A stretch of 64,000 nt of DNA from assembly GCA_019925105.1 (NCBI GenBank), contig JAHGAU010000004.1, forward strand, positions 1,302,001-1,366,000, in the 5' to 3' direction. Each line of letters begins with the position of its first letter. Position 1 is the first letter of the stretch. The notes under the pieces are model-generated. The model did no database searches. It was not told the DNA's origin and worked only from the letters and a program-made list of their open reading frames with translations. Shown one piece after another: positions 1-14,567 of this stretch. This DNA is from Niebla homalea (Eukaryota; Ascomycota; Lecanoromycetes; Lecanorales; Ramalinaceae). The position numbers were made by a program, and so were the translations under genes.

Positions 1-106
1 CTATCTGAGTCTAATGGTGCTAAGTTATGTACAGTGCGAGTGCGGGTACCAAGCAATACGGAACCCGTTCCGCGGCATATAAATTAACTCTGCTAAGTCC
101 CTAACA
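1..106 (+). repeat. LTR end, cut by window start
   Basis: This segment matches 2000-2105 almost base for base (both end in TCCCTAACA), with many C-to-T/G-to-A differences typical of RIP. The matching begins at the window edge, so its left end lies outside. The terminal ACA and the related solo LTR at 13643 (same end in reverse, TGTTAGGG) support an LTR reading. Confidence 0.6.
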
Positions 107-1938
107 ATTTACTACTTATAAAAAAGGCTTATGCCCTATAAGTAATAACCACCATAAAAGTATGCATATGAAGGGGTTCCGGAGGCTTATATAGACCTAT
201 CTCAGCGCCGAGTATACGTTAAGGTAATCGTATAAAGGGGTTGTTTATGGGTGCATATTAAGAAAGGTGAAAGTTGGAAAATCGACCCGGGCAATTGTCG
301 TAAACGTACCCGGGAAATAGTCGTGGATTTAAATATTACAATTAAGTTAAATTGTTTTAATCCGTGATATCCGAAATATTGCCGGGTTAAGTATTAACGG
401 ATTATCCGTAGTCAACTTGCTAATACTTATAACAATAAGCTTCCTGAAGGTATTAATATAATATACTGCGTAAAAGGAATTCCTGGAAGTAAATACGGTA
501 TTAACCCTTAATAACTAAATATAATTTATATAATAATTAAATATAGCGTTACTAATTTATAGATACGGGTATTAATTCGTTTATTAAAGTAGGTATCGTA
601 AATGCGACGTTACGGCCTTGCTCCAATGATGTCGCAGGTAATTTAGGTATGGGTTCCTTAAGGACTGTAATAAACCCTGTGAAAGGTGTTTTATCTTCGT
701 TATTATCGTTATCGTCATTTAGCTCGATATCACTGTTGTTATTTACGTAATATACTTATCCTTCCTCTTTCTTAATATACTTACTAAAACCTTCTTTTTA
801 AGGGTAAGGATTTAACTTATATTTCTCCTCCTTCTTAAAATTGTGGTAAGGGTACTATTAAAGTTCTTAATAATCTTATTAACGGTCTTATTAACGTGAA
901 TTACTGAATAAACGTATTAACGGGTATGGGTACGGCTTATAAATATTAAATTAATTATATTTAATATCGTTAATCTATTGAATAAAATCCGCAATTATTA
1001 CGGTAACTATAAATATAAAAAGCTACATCCGGAGATAAACGTTAAAGTGATTATACGTAGTTATTACTTAGCCGGCCTTAGCTAAAAGGCTTATAATATA
1101 TTTATTAAGAGTAAAATTTTTTTAAATGTATTCCTTAAGGTCCTTACGGGTACGGATATTATTAATAATATAACGGAGTAATTTAAGCTTCTGAAAGGCT
1201 ACTATAAATTATTCCCTAAATCTTTTCTCGAGCTTAATGATCCAAAGATCGAGCCTTATATATATCCCGACCCTATTAATCTTACTTAACTTATTTATAT
1301 ATTAGTTCTTAGCTTTACCTTAAAAATATTAATCGATATACCGTGGATTAAGCTCCTTAATATTAAAACGTTAAGCAAAAAAGAAAACGTTATAATAGAT
1401 TCTTAAGTTATTTATATGTATTACCGGCTTAATATTATTATTATCAGGATTGAAGAAATTAATATCTTTAAGCCTGAATTTAAATATATTTGCCCGGGAT
1501 ACTATAACTATAAATACGTTTTAAATTAAAACTAAAAAGCTTAGAATTACTTTTTACTTATAGTGATTTATAATATATCGTCTTCATTAAGTAGGGATTC
1601 TAAGGGTAAGTTTAAGGGTAATAGTGGATTAGGCTTGTCCTTAAGTGCTTTATTTTTAACACTTACTTATTTTACGGCCTTCGTACTGTGCTCCGCCTTA
1701 ATAAGAGCCCGTCGATTAGCTTCAATTGATAAAGGCGTTAAAGCGTACCTTAAACAGTAACGTCTGTCACCTATAGTTGCGTTTAAGAGATAAGATGAAG
1801 GTCAGTTACTTAATTAAAGGGGCTGTTAATAAAGGACTCCCGGTACGGTATTACCGTGTTTACTCGTTATCTAAAGTCTGCGTCTATTGCATTAACGTCT
1901 ATACGTTTAGTTGCTAATAGTCATGATCGACTCGCTAT
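107..1938. other. AT-rich RIP-degraded DNA between two LTR copies
   Basis: This AT-rich stretch has very few CpA/TpG and no credible gene. It may be the internal part of an element bounded by the LTR copies at 1-106 and about 1939-2105, or unrelated DNA between two solo LTRs. The only ORF (1563-1760) has AT-driven composition and no recognisable features. Confidence 0.5.
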
Positions 1939-2105
1939 TGTTACCAAATTGTAAGAGCCCTAGTGAAAATTATGGATAATATAATATATGAATAATAATT
2001 TATCTGAGTGCGATGGTGCTGAGCTATGTACAGTGCGAGTGCGGGTGCCAAGCAATGCGGAACCCGTTCCGCGGCATATGGATCAGCTCTGCTGAGTCCC
2101 TAACA
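1939..2105 (+). repeat. LTR, same family as 1-106
   Basis: The right end is sharp at CCCTAACA. The left end is inferred from TGTTACC at 1939, giving 167 bp, the usual size of the other LTRs in this window. Flanks are GCTAT and GCTTT, four of five bases matching, so a solo LTR with a mutated target duplication is possible. Confidence 0.5.
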
Positions 2106-3239
2106 GCTTTCTTCCTTTTTTATTAAACGTAAATTTAACGGATATTAAGAAAGCTATGTCCTTTAATCGGGTAATTATTAAAAAAGAAATAACTTTAAAA
2201 ATATAAATTAAAGCGATTTATAAATTAAAGAAAACATTTTTTTTCAGATCAATAGAATTTAAAATAAGTTCTTATTAATAATAAAAGTATTATTTATGAA
2301 AAATTTATTTATTTATTTTAATTTTCTTTTAAAATTAATTATTACTTTTATAAATTTAAAAAATTAAGATTATTATCCTTAAGAAATTAATTAAGCTAAA
2401 TAACTTAAAAATAAAAGCTTTTCAGTTAATTATATTTCTTCATACGTTAAGGAATATTTTAGAAACGGTAATTATAAAGGTCCTTAATAATTACGCGGAA
2501 AAATATGGGCTCCTCCTTAATTACTAAATAGGTATAAAGAAAAAAATTAATGAAAACGGTCTTAAAAAGTCTATTTAACTACGTATATACGGTATAAAGC
2601 TATAAGAAAGAGTATGTAATAAATTTTTTTCTCTTTAAATGTCGTTAGAATTTTGAATAAAATAAATCATTAAAGATTATTTTATAATTTACGGAATAAA
2701 GGAATATTTTTTTCCTTTTAAATTAAATAGAAAGCTTTTTAAGTAATTAAGTAATACTAGTTAACTTAAATTAGAAGATAAGCTTATTAAAGTTAATTAT
2801 AATTAAAACACCTTAAAAACTATTGATTCTTCCGATTTTATTCCTTTTCTTTAATAATCCGTTAATCGAAAAGTTAATAAAGTTTAAATATAAAATTTTA
2901 AATAAAAAGCTTTCTTAACGGTATTTATTTTTAACTTATAATATATTAATTTATATAAATTGTTTAAATTTAAAATACACTCACAAAGTTTATCTATAAT
3001 AAATAAAAACGTATAATATTTAATTTACGCCGTATAAATATAAACTTATTTATATACTTAAAAGCCCAAAATTATATAATATAATAATTCTAATAAATTT
3101 AGATAAGGTTATAATAAAACCGGAAGTTAATATTAAAGTTTTCGGCCTTTAAGTTAACGGAAAACTTAGTTCTGAAGATTATATAAAAAAGGTTTAAAAG
3201 AAAAAATTTTTATAAAAAAAGGCTTTAATTACCTTATAA
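2106..3239. other. AT-rich RIP-degraded DNA, nothing identified
   Basis: Very AT-rich, depleted in CpA/TpG, dense stops in all frames. No gene, RNA or bounded element is visible. Confidence 0.6.
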
Positions 3240-4563
3240 TATTCATCCCGGTGCTAGAGTCTAAGGTCTTTATGCCGCCGATCGAGGTCTCGTTGGATTA
3301 AATAGTCGCTTAGGCAAGGCTAAAGAGATATATATACCCAGTTACGATATTAGGAAATAAGCGGATCCGCCAGAATCTCAATAAGCCTTAAGTTAAAGGG
3401 AGTAAACTAAAGATACTTATCCCCTTTCCTATTAAAACGAAGCAGGAATAGGCTAAGAAAGAAATTAACCTTACCGGCGTCCCGGAAGTTAATTTAAATA
3501 TATATAAATTCCCGTTAAGTATAAAAAAAACCGAAATTAAGGGGATTTAAAGAGTAAAAACTATAGCGATTACTTTATAAGTTATAATAAAGTAAACTGA
3601 GTATTAATAGAAATATAAAGACTTTATATTTTAAAGTTATTATTATTTAGCTTTTAACGATAAACAGATTATTAATAAGTATTTCCGCCGTTATAATATT
3701 ATAAGGAAAAGTAATAACGTATTAACGATTTAACTCCGGATAAATAAAACGGTTTAATTTACTTCTTATTTATTATATATACCGGAGGTCGGATAAATAC
3801 TGGATATAAATATGGATAAAGGAAATAAAACGTTATATACGTTTTTATTTCTTATCCTTTATTTACGGAGGTTAAATTAAAACTTATTATAAAAGTTAAT
3901 ATTTATAATTACCGTTAAATATTATTTATAAAGCGAGGTATTTAAATAACTATTAAATTTATAATATTTACCGGATTATGATTATAATTTAATTTTATTA
4001 TAAAGATATATAAAGTTATTAAAAACCTTATAAAGAAAACTTATTACCGGTTAAGGAAGAAATAAAAGCGGAAACCAGTTATATTAAATATATAAACCGG
4101 AAAGTATTTTCTATAGCTATAAAAATATAAGAATAAACGCTTATTAAAAGTTTTTAAAAGAGTTAATAATAATAATAATATAAAAAGAATATATAATAAA
4201 CGCGTAAGTATTAATAAGGATATTTAAAAGTATTACGTAAAATTAAGGTAATATAAATATATAAAGGAGCAAAAGAATAATAAGTTTAAGGATAAACTTT
4301 ATAAGGATACGGTCGTAATATTATGGATTTTTTTGGGGGAGTTAAAATATAAAAAGTATATAAATAGATTACTACTCTCTAGAAGGCCGTTAATATCCTT
4401 TACCTTAAAGGATAGAGGGTAAAGGCCTGGTAAACGCCGGTTTTTACCCTGACGTTATAAGTATTAGGTTTTTGCAGTTATTAGCAAGGTTAAAAGGCCG
4501 CGTATTAAGGAACGCCGGAATTAGCTTAGCTAGATCCGTAATATAAACCAATCAATCAATCAA
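3240..4563 (+). mobile_element. LINE-like element, RIP-degraded, copy A
   Basis: This copy ends in a short (AATC)n tail at about 4548-4562, preceded by a conserved block (GGAACGCCGGAATTAGCTTA, then TAGATCCGTA). The same 3' block and tail recur at 6803, 56302 and, in reverse, at 50102, 56363 and 61153, with variable upstream lengths. Shared 3' ends with short tandem tails and variable 5' truncation are typical of non-LTR retrotransposons. The upstream body also matches copy B (4740 on) and, in reverse, copy F (to at least 62480). No reading frame survives, so assignment to a clade (Tad-like would be usual in fungi) is inference. The 5' limit is approximate. Confidence 0.6.
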
Positions 4564-4739
4564 ACCTTATAATATTAACGTAAAAAGTTACTTTATAAAA
4601 GGCTAGAACGGTATATTAAGTGATAATAAAACCGGCTATAATATATAGAATAACCATTTAATACGCGCTTAAAGGTATCATAAAATATAAAAAAGAACCT
4701 ATTTAATAGCTATAAAAGGTCTAGAATTAATACTTAACA

Positions 4740-6803
4740 GTAATTAATAACGCTTATAAAACGACCCTTATCCCGGTATTAAAGTTTAAAGTCTTTACAT
4801 TACCGATTAAGCTATTTCTTAATTAAATAATTATTTAAGCGAAACTTAAAAAAGATATATATTTAATTACGTTAATAAAGAATAAACGTACCCGTTTAAA
4901 CTTTAAGAAACCTCGGATAAAAAAAGCAGAAAAAAGATATTTATCCTTTTTATTAAGGTAAACTTAAAATAAATTAAGAAGGAAATTAATTTAAGTTATA
5001 TTTAAAAATAAATATAAACACGTATAGATTATTACCCGGTATAAAGGAAACGGAGGTTAAAAGAATTATAAAAGTAAAAATAATAACGATTATTAAATAA
5101 ATTATAATATGATAAATTATTAACGAAGATATAAAGGATTAATCTCTTAAAGGCGATAATCCTTAATCCCAAATAATAAAAAAACTATTAATAAATACCT
5201 CTGCCGTTATAAATTAAAAAAAAAGGGTAATAATAAGTTAAAAATGTAACTGCGGACGAGTAAGAATAGTTTTATTCACTTCCTTTTTATTATATATATC
5301 GGTAACTGAGTGAACGCTAATTATAATTATAAGTAAAAAAAATAAAACGTTCTATATGTATTTATTTCTTATTTATTCTTCATAAAGATTAAGATAAGGT
5401 TAATTAAAAAAACGGGAATTAACAATTATCGTTAAATATCAATTATAAAAAAAGGTATTAAAATGGCCGTTAAATTTATAATAACTATAACATTTTTATT
5501 ATAATTTAAGCTAATAAATGAGATAAAGAAGGTTATTAAAGACCTTACCGAGAAACTTTATTATTGATCTTAAAAAAAAAACGTATTAAAAAGGTTATAC
5601 TTAATAAATGTTTAAGGCCATTAATCTTAAAATAATATAAGAAAGGTTAATATAAACGGTATTAATATTTATTATAAAGAACGTCATATATAAATAAAGT
5701 AATAGTAATATATATATTAATAAAAGATGGGGGGCGAGCGCGGCGAAATGGCATTTTTACGTACGGAAGATAAACTACAGAATAATCGAATATTTCAAAG
5801 GTAAAGGACGATTTCATTAAGAGCCCTTAAACACTATCCGGTAAATTACGTGGTTAATATAGATAAAATAATAATAAATATCCGACGATTTATTAATACC
5901 CGTAATTAACCTTAAATAAGCCTAATTGCTATATAAGGCCGGTAAAAAGGGGTTACGGGGATTTAACGTTAAAAAATTAAAGTTAAAATTAAATAAGGTT
6001 AATCCGAAAAATTATATAATAAAATACTTAAAGCGAAGTTTTAAGGTTAAAAGAAATAGAGTTATATAATTAAGGTTACCTTTTTCCGATTAAGCTTAAA
6101 ATTACTATTAAATCCTTATTATAGACTATAATATTAAAAAGTAAAAAATTTTTAATAAAAATAATAAATTAAGGATTTAAGGTAATAATTAATCTTAATC
6201 GGGTTAACGTAAAAAACTTAATCGTAATATTAAAATAAATAATTATAAAAGAAAGGTTTCTATTTAAATCGGGTTAACGTTTAAGGTAAGTTAAGGTTAA
6301 ATTAGTTAATTATAATTTCCTTTTCCTTTTTAAAATTAAAACGATAAGTTTAAAATAAAAATAAATATTAAGATAACCATAACTTAGCCACCAGCATTAT
6401 AGAACGTTAAAATTAACTTAAAAGTAACTAGACTCGTATATAAACAAATTAATCAATCAATATTAATAAAAGTATTTAAAAATATTATATAAAATATAAT
6501 ATAAAATAAATCCGTAAGGAAACGAAAGAATAATAGGTTTAAAAATTAACATTTAAAGGCATTTAATTATAATATTATAAGTTTTCCTGGAAAAAGTATA
6601 TAAATAAATAATTATTTTTTAAACGGCCGTAAACGTTTTTTATCCTTTAGGATAAGAATAAAGTCTGGGTAAATACCAGTTTTTAATCTTAACGTTATAG
6701 ATATCAGGTTTTTACGGTTACCAGTAAGGTCCAATAACGGATTATTAAGGAATGCGGGAATTAGCTTAACTAGATCCGTAAAATCAATCAATCAATCAAT
6801 TAA
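4740..6803 (+). mobile_element. LINE-like element, RIP-degraded, copy B
   Basis: The body parallels copy A, including the TATCCCGGTATTAAAGTTTA block near 4770 and the 3' block near 6700. It ends in a clean (AATC)n tail at 6782-6803. All frames are broken by RIP-type transitions. The 5' boundary is uncertain; 4564-4739 cannot be assigned. Confidence 0.55.
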
Positions 6804-8550
6804 TATTTATACGTTCATACGTATAATAGTTATAAGCTTAATGATGTATACTTAATATCTCCATTAAAGATTTGACTTATTTATTTTTTAAGCTATATAC
6901 TTAAAAAACAATATATAAAGACTTATATAGAAATTAAAGGGACCGATTTTTTTTTTTTTATTAATTAACCGATTAATTTAAGATAAACTTTTATAAAATA
7001 GAGTTTATCAATTTAAAAGATTAAAATACGTAATTATTTATTATTTAAAAGAAAGGCAACAGGATACTATATTTAAGATCTCAGAAACCTTATTCTTAAT
7101 ATTAACCTCATAATATTAATAGAGCCCGATAAATTAAACGTTCAAAAAGCCTTAAATGATTAAGTTATAAATACTATAATTATATATAAAATATATATAA
7201 TATTGTATAAAATTTACGTATTATAATAAGAAGAATAAAATATTTTATTAATAAAATTCAACGATTTTGTTTATTTGTTAATTAAAAAGGTAAATCTTAT
7301 CTATGTTTCTTGTGTATCCAGCCAGCTGGCATAAGGTTACAGACATTTTCCGTCTATCATACCGCGTGCCCCGAATACCGTTCCTCATTAGAAATCAAGT
7401 TTGATAGTTTAATCGATAAGCTCAGTATTACTTTCAAGCTATTAATATTAAACACTATAGTATAAAACGAATGTTTAGACTTAAAAAGTAAATTACTTAT
7501 TATTAAAGTACGGTTAATAAGATTATAAATAAATTCATTTTAGTTCTATAGCTATAGATTATATAAACGGCCGGTTTCCTTATAAATAAAAGGTTAATGA
7601 AAAAGCATTTATAAATTATTTTATTTAAGAAAATTAAAACTTTAAAGTTAAAACTTTCATATTTAAAATAATATAATTATAAAGCTTATTTACTTAATAA
7701 TTTTATTTAAGGAAAGAAAAGCTTATATCAAGAGCATATGTTGGTTTCCTTATTAATTGTAATTATATTAATATTTATAATATTTAAATACTTAATTAAA
7801 GGAAAATTATCCGTTTTTACGACGTGTTTTTTAACGAGACGGAATTCTATGAAGTAAATAAGATCGACGTTACTTAAATTAAGAATAAGTTATTCCTGAG
7901 GTCCCCTTAATAAATATTATATATTTTATAATAACGATCGACAATAAAACGGAATTACCGGGATAAAACCAAAACATAAAGAATAATAATAGTTATATCT
8001 CTTTTTATTAACCTTAACGTCTATAAATTATAATACTTCAAATAAAGGTAATACCGGAGGTAATAATAATAACAGTTCCGGGGGTAGTAATAATAATAGT
8101 AATAAAGGTGATAATTTAGGCCAAAATTTTAGTAAACCCAGTGGGGTCGGGGTGGAGTCAAAAAGCCAAGGAAAAGACATCGATCATGAATACGCTGAAG
8201 GCCTTTACTCAGCGGTAACAAAAAATTAATTAATTTTTCTTTCGGAATTTTTAATTAAGAAAGTAATTTTACGGGCTTTTATTTTAAAACTCTAAACTAA
8301 AAGTAAATATCGTAATTTAAAATATAATAGCTAATATCGTCTTATAGAGTAAATTGAAAGGAATATTGAAAAAAGTAAACTTAATAATCTATTTATAATC
8401 TATTTGTAAACCGGAATAAATATTAATTAATTATCATAAGTATATTTTATTATATTGGTATTGGGGGTATTAATATATATAATTTATTTTAATTAATAAG
8501 GATATCGGATTAAATTTTAATACGATTAAAGATATACCTTTAAATTAAAT
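6804..8550. other. AT-rich block, no gene
   Basis: Mostly RIP-degraded. Two short less-degraded patches stand out: 7310-7400 (GC-normal) and 8135-8215. The second contains GGGGTGGAGT and GACATCGAT motifs that recur at about 12340 and 17700, so it is a repeat fragment. Confidence 0.5.
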
Positions 8551-9850
8551 TGTTATGAAACGGCGCATGCGCATGTATATAGTATTACGGTCTGCGGTAT
8601 ACATGAGTATAGCGGCTTATTAGTGGGGGTCTTGGCGCGTATACTTACTTAAATCCATAGTTACCTATTTAGTTAAAGCAATAATCATATTACTTAAATG
8701 TTATACTTATAACGTTCTTAATAATTAATAGTAATAACTAAGTCGGGTCTCTATATATCGTTATATGTATAATAACTCTCATCTGAGACCTTTGTCCCAT
8801 ATTAATAATTACTTATCCTATAGACCTTAAAAAATCTCGCTCCAGTCGTAAAACTACGTATTTCGTTTAACCCGATTATAACATAAATTATTTACCCTAA
8901 AATGATACCGTTATAATTAAGATCCTCGTTAAAATTAATTTCTTAAATAAGCCGGATTAATTATCATGTCCTCAGAAAATTATGAACAGTTTTATAGCCG
9001 TTATCAAAAAATCTAAACTTAAATTAATTATTTAGTTAATCGGATATATTATATACTTAAAATCATTATAAAGACGTACTTAATACGGTTAAATACCCCA
9101 TTAAATTTATTCTCCTTAAATCTAAGATACTTTATTGGTGAAAATCATTAAAAAGCTTATAATTATAATACCTGCTTAACTTATAATTTATACTTATTAT
9201 TACTTATATTTTAAAGCTAGTAATAAATATTCACTTTGGGATTTTATGTTTTTATTATGCTATTAAAGAGGCTTATAATTAATAAAAGGAATAATTTACT
9301 TTTCAAGGATAATTAGGTTTTAACATTATTGACACCTTTAACTTAAATAGAGTATAACCTACTTATTACTTAAAGACTTCGACGTTAATAATTTATTATT
9401 ATAATTAAGAGTTAAAATAGATAAGGAATTAACGGCTTAAATAAATTATTAAATTACTTAATTCAGAGTTATTTAGCCTACTTATATTTCGACTTTACCT
9501 TTTTAACTTTCTGTTAATTATACCGCATATACTCTTATTCAACTTATAAGATATTACCCCGTAAAACACCGGAAATTCCATTTTTTAGCTTCTTAGCTCT
9601 CATAAATTCAGGATTATGAAGAGGATGGATTTACGATTATATTCCGGCTTACGGTTTTTTCAATTTCTTACTATACGATTTTAATACCGGTTATACGTTA
9701 TTATTATTCGTTCTCTTCACTTCGTTAATATTCTCGGCGTTTTCAATATATTATAGCTATTATTAATAAGGTTATAAGTAATATTAGTAATATTATATTA
9801 AAAGTAATAAGATATCGTAATGACGTTACTTTTTTATCTTTTGGCCGGCA
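8551..9850. mobile_element. Miniature LTR element, right LTR lost
   Basis: An LTR of about 173 bp lies at 8551-8723 (starts TGTTATG, ends CTTAATA, an eroded CCTAACA). The following interior resembles that of the complete elements at 14568 and 50593, including the GGCCGGCATATTATTA block at 9843, which in the 50593 element directly precedes the right LTR. Here the expected right LTR is replaced by unrelated sequence from about 9851. No coding capacity is visible. Confidence 0.5.
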
Positions 9851-9984
9851 TATTATTATAAAAACTCGACTTGAGTTGACTCGATTGGCGTAATCTCCGG
9901 GGTAAAGCCGAGTCGTACACTTCTTAACGAAAAGGAGTTTATTTCAGGGCTATTACCGTGGACGCAGTAGTGAAACTAAAGCGT

Positions 9985-10158
9985 TTAACAGGTATCTATT
10001 ACGGATATGCATAAAGCATATGAAGTAAGTGGCTGTAATATATATGATAAGTAGCTATCTAGCTATGAAGGTGGGAAATATGAGTATGCGCGCCAAGCAC
10101 CGGAACAAGGTAAGCCCGCTCCGTGCCAAGGAATCCTCCCATGGTCTACACCGTAACA
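9985..10158 (-). repeat. LTR-like copy related to the 35816 solo LTR
   Basis: In reverse complement this matches the solo LTR at 35816-35976: shared CATGG/CATGA block, CTTGGCACGGAGCGGGCTTACC, GTGCTTGGCGC core and TAGCTAGATAGCTACTTAT. The right end is at CCGTAACA; the other end is not sharply defined and no target duplication is found. Confidence 0.45.
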
Positions 10159-12356
10159 GTGTCCGCAGGTAAGCCGGCTGAGTAACTCTCACCCCATATA
10201 GGTAAGCTAAAGCCGTAGTTGAGTCTCGTGGCCCTTACCCTTTATACAGTCGTCGCACTTATGGATACAGATGTGATTTCCTAGCTCTTACTTTACGTAT
10301 GGTCTTACTTTCACCCGTATTACTACCAGTGTTAACCGTTACCCGATATTAATCATTCCGGCTTGAAAGAATCATTACTATAGCTGTCAACTTCTTATAG
10401 GCTTATATCGCAATAATATATATTTACCAAGGGATTTATAAGATGAGAGTTGAAAATCGATCCACCTGATTAATTAAGAATTTGAAGGGAAATTGTCAAG
10501 TTCATGCCATTATAGTAGGCTTACTCTTAACAACTGGCTTACTTAAGTGTTATAATTGAAGTATCGACAGGCTTATCTACGAAGTCGATAACTAGGAAGT
10601 ATTAATTTAAGCCCTATATTGCGGGTAGGGCGATTGAGTGCGTACTTTCGTTATACGGCTTTAAGGATTATTTAACGGATAGATCCTTAAAGGGCTTTAA
10701 AGTTAACGGGAATTAATTCATTTACAATCTTATTTATTTTATCGGGGTTTATTTTAAGTTTATTAATAATGAAAATAAAACTTAAAAACTTAATATATTC
10801 TACTCTGAAGTTATATTCCCGGATATTAACTTATAAATCGGTGTTATATAACTACTTTAATATTAAGCGTATATATTAAATATATTTTTGCTTAATCATA
10901 TTATAAGTAATAACATTAGTTAGGTAAATTTAGATAAAAACGTTTAAATAAATAAATAGGATTTTATTTATATATTATAAAGTAAAGTTATTAAATAATC
11001 CGCAAGGTTTTTATTAGTTAAAGTATAAAAGAAATTGCCTCTATTACAGTACTTGTTTTTTTAATATTTTCAATTAAGTTCTTATATATTAAAATAATTA
11101 CCGCTTAATTCGTTATTGTCCCTTTTTTATAATCTAATTATTCTTCTAATATAATAGTCTTTATATAGCCATAAGAAAATGATTTAACTTATGAATTTAT
11201 ATTTTTGGATAAAAGTTTAGATTAAGATTGAACTTAAAAGTAAAAAAAGCCCTTGTTTACAGTATTAATAATCACGTTAAACTTATATCTTAAAATCCGT
11301 TCGTATTCTTATAATGGAATCTATTTAACTTGTTTACTTTAGGTTTTACTATAAAATATCTAAATGATATATACTCAAAAATGGCTTTTAAATAACCCGA
11401 TTTAATGCATATCTTCATATCCTTAATCTTAGCTTTAGATACCTTTTAATTTACTATTTATAAAACCTTAATATTAAATATTTTAAACTTAAAGCCTCCG
11501 TTAATGAAATTATCCTTAATATAATTATTATTAACTATATTCCTCGATTAACCTTTACCCTCAAGAATAAAGAGTTTAAACTTAAGCTTTTTATAATAGG
11601 AAGAAACTTGAATTGTTACCAACGGTAAATATTTGTTTCAAATATTAAGCGTACTATTAATAACAATTATACATTTTTTCAAGATAAGGATTCTTCTAAA
11701 ATTTCCTTTAAGGACTTTCTTTAATTTTCCTCGTTATTATTACCTTCTCCGTTCGTTCGCAGTAGGTTTACGAGCCTGAAGTATTTCTTTTTATTGAAGT
11801 GTTCCTTTTATTTCTTACCTTTTTTTCTCAATAAGTTTTTTCTTAATAATAATCTTAATCATAAAAACCTTTTTAAGTTAATATTTCCGAAGAGTATCCT
11901 ATTCTCCATATATTTTGAAAATAATAGCACGACTTTTAATAATAATAAGACCTAATCTGATATATACCGATTATAACGTATTTAATAAGCCTTTTTCAAT
12001 AGTTTCACTTTTTACCTTTATTTAATTCTGCTTTTTAAAAAGCTCCAGATCTTTATTACGGTTTTTTAATAATTATTCACGCTTATTAATTATATAAAAA
12101 CGGTTATTCTAATGGCCAAATAAAAAATGTAAATGTGAAAGGGAAAGTTTCTAAATATCTTTTAAGGAACGTTAAAAGGGTCGGTAATATAAAAGTTTAA
12201 TATAATACGTAGTTCTATAATAAATATATAAACTATACCTTAACTATTACCTATAGCTTATATAATAGTTTGAATACCAAAAAGTCTATAAAATAATTCT
12301 AAAAATTTGAAGGATTCAAAAACTTATAATTTTGCGGGTGCGGGGTGGAGTTCCAA
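10159..12356. other. AT-rich block, no gene
   Basis: Composition falls from near normal (10160-10400) to RIP-degraded DNA. No ORF or repeat boundary can be supported. Confidence 0.5.
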
Positions 12357-12480
12357 ATTTAACGTATTCATGTTAATTGAGATTCCTTGGCATTCAGGCC
12401 CTACGTATATACCATATAAATCACTACATAAACATTGTATTATCCAATTAATACGTACTTTGTTTTGCGCGGTATTTTTA
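12357..12480. repeat. Inverted-repeat partner of 17588-17703
   Basis: The sequence around GAGATTCCTTGGCATTCAGG matches the reverse complement of 17588-17703 over roughly 115 bp. This copy carries many C-to-T/G-to-A changes while the 17.6 kb copy is near-normal in composition. The parent element is not identified. Confidence 0.6.
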
Positions 12481-12774
12481 AGTTATAATCACGGGAGTAC
12501 CTAGGGATTAAACGCTATACTAGATATAAAAAGGGTTTACTCAAAAAGTATCTCCGAGGTAATTACGGTAATTTTAAGTGGTAATAATGCGAATATATAG
12601 GTATTAAGTATCGCTGCAGGTATAAATAGGGTTTATTCAGTTCCTAAGTTCTCCACTTAAATCGCGGTGCTCTTGGGCCTATTGCGGTGGGTCTATACGG
12701 GCATAAGTCGTTACCTCTCACTAAAGGATTTGGTAAAGGGCCTGGTGAAAGGCTTAGTAAAGGGTTTACTGAAG

Positions 12775-13029
<255 letters not shown>

Positions 13030-13221
13030 AAGGGTAGAGGCTATTCGTCCGGTATACGGAAGCGTAAGTAAACCGATTAATTAGGGGTTTAAGCAATAGT
13101 TTAGGGCTCTAATCAGTATAAAGGAGTGCTTCTACTATATATGGACCTAAGTAGAGACGTCGAGCCGTGGATTTGTCGGAGTGTTCATGACTCCTTAGGT
13201 ATTATCCAGTACATATATATG

Positions 13222-13298
13222 TTGACTCAGAAGTATTATATATATTAAAGTACCTGGCCGTATATCTTAAAACGGCCAGGATCCTTTAAAGATAGATC
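13222..13298 (+). repeat. Direct-repeat partner of 17379-17454
   Basis: A 77-bp segment containing AGAAGTATTATATATATTAA and a GGCCG...CGGCC pair matches 17379-17454 with scattered transitions. It may be an element end, but no partner terminus is evident. Confidence 0.55.
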
Positions 13299-13642
13299 TA
13301 CTCTTTCTATCTACTTTTAAATATTTAAATCAATAAAAACGTTATATATTTATTAAATTAAGTTTTAAGTCCGGCGTAATAATAATTATATATTAAAATT
13401 TATGTAGATAATTAAGTTTTTCATTAAATTAAAATAAAAATTACTTATTACATTATATTAATTATAATAATAATAATATTGTAAAAGAAATATATCTGTA
13501 TAATACCGCTATTTATGTAAAATAAATAAAGAAAGAAAACTTAATAGAATTCTAACCGACTATATGAAGGTAATAAACTAAAAAGATCGTTAAATTATAT
13601 AATATAATATATAAATGCTTAATCGGTTTTTATTATAATAAA

Positions 13643-13822
13643 TGTTAGGGCATCAGCAGAGCTGATCCTTAGGCCTTACCCTTACCGGAGCGGAGCGGCT
13701 CCACCTTGTTCTGCTTGCTTGGCGCACGCACCTTCATATTTGGAATACCCACATAGTTAGCTACCTACTCAATAATCATACATATTAGATACATCTTTAC
13801 CCTTTATACTGAGCACGCCACA
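13643..13822 (-). mobile_element. Solo LTR, 180 bp, target duplication ATAAA
   Basis: Starts TGTTAGGG and ends GCCACA, flanked by ATAAA on both sides (13638-13642 and 13823-13827). Its TGTTAGGGCATCAGCAGAGC end is the reverse complement of the LTR ends at 106 and 2105, so this copy is inverted relative to them. Contains the CTTGGCGCACGC core shared by other LTRs here. Confidence 0.8.
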
Positions 13823-14567
13823 ATAAATATGTAAAAGGTTTAATTAAAGTCTTTTTAAGTATCGATTTTATTATTTTAATAACAACGTTCAAAAATAGAA
13901 TAATTAAAATATTATTAATCTCAAAAAAAAAAGTTTATAATTAAGCATAGGTTATTTTTGAAATTATTATTAATAACATAATCCGTTATTGAATTAAGGG
14001 GATTTAGAATCTTTATTGGATCTAAAAAAAACTTAAATAAGTTTATATTATTGAGGATACAATAATTAAAAATTAAGTATTTTCTTAAAAACCGGATTTA
14101 AATAAAGTAATTATACGGTTTCTGAAAGACTAAATTGAATAATAAGTAATAATAAGTAATGAATATATTATCTTTAAAAAATATTATGTAATTTTCAATA
14201 AACTTTATTTAACTAATATTTTATTTTACAGAAAATACTTAAATCTTTAAGATCTTATTATAATGAAAGATTACTTTATATTTTTTTTATTTTAATAAGA
14301 ACATTAAATTAATTATCTATATAGATAATGTTTATTATTGTTAGGGATAAATAAGTTATCCGGTAATTTAAGGACGTTCTTAAAGAGTATTTTTAAGGGT
14401 CTAGTTTAGCTATTAGCTAATTTGCCGGCTATACGGAATAGCCACTTATCGGCTAAGCGGCTCTTGAAGGGCCGTACGGGGAAGCTAAGAGATTTATATA
14501 AGTTAGCTTATTTAAATCTTTAAGTTCTTTATTTTATTAATAAGGATTTATTTAAATAATGGTTTTT
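13823..14567. other. AT-rich RIP-degraded DNA, no gene
   Basis: Strongly AT-rich; no ORF, bounded repeat or RNA gene visible. Confidence 0.6.
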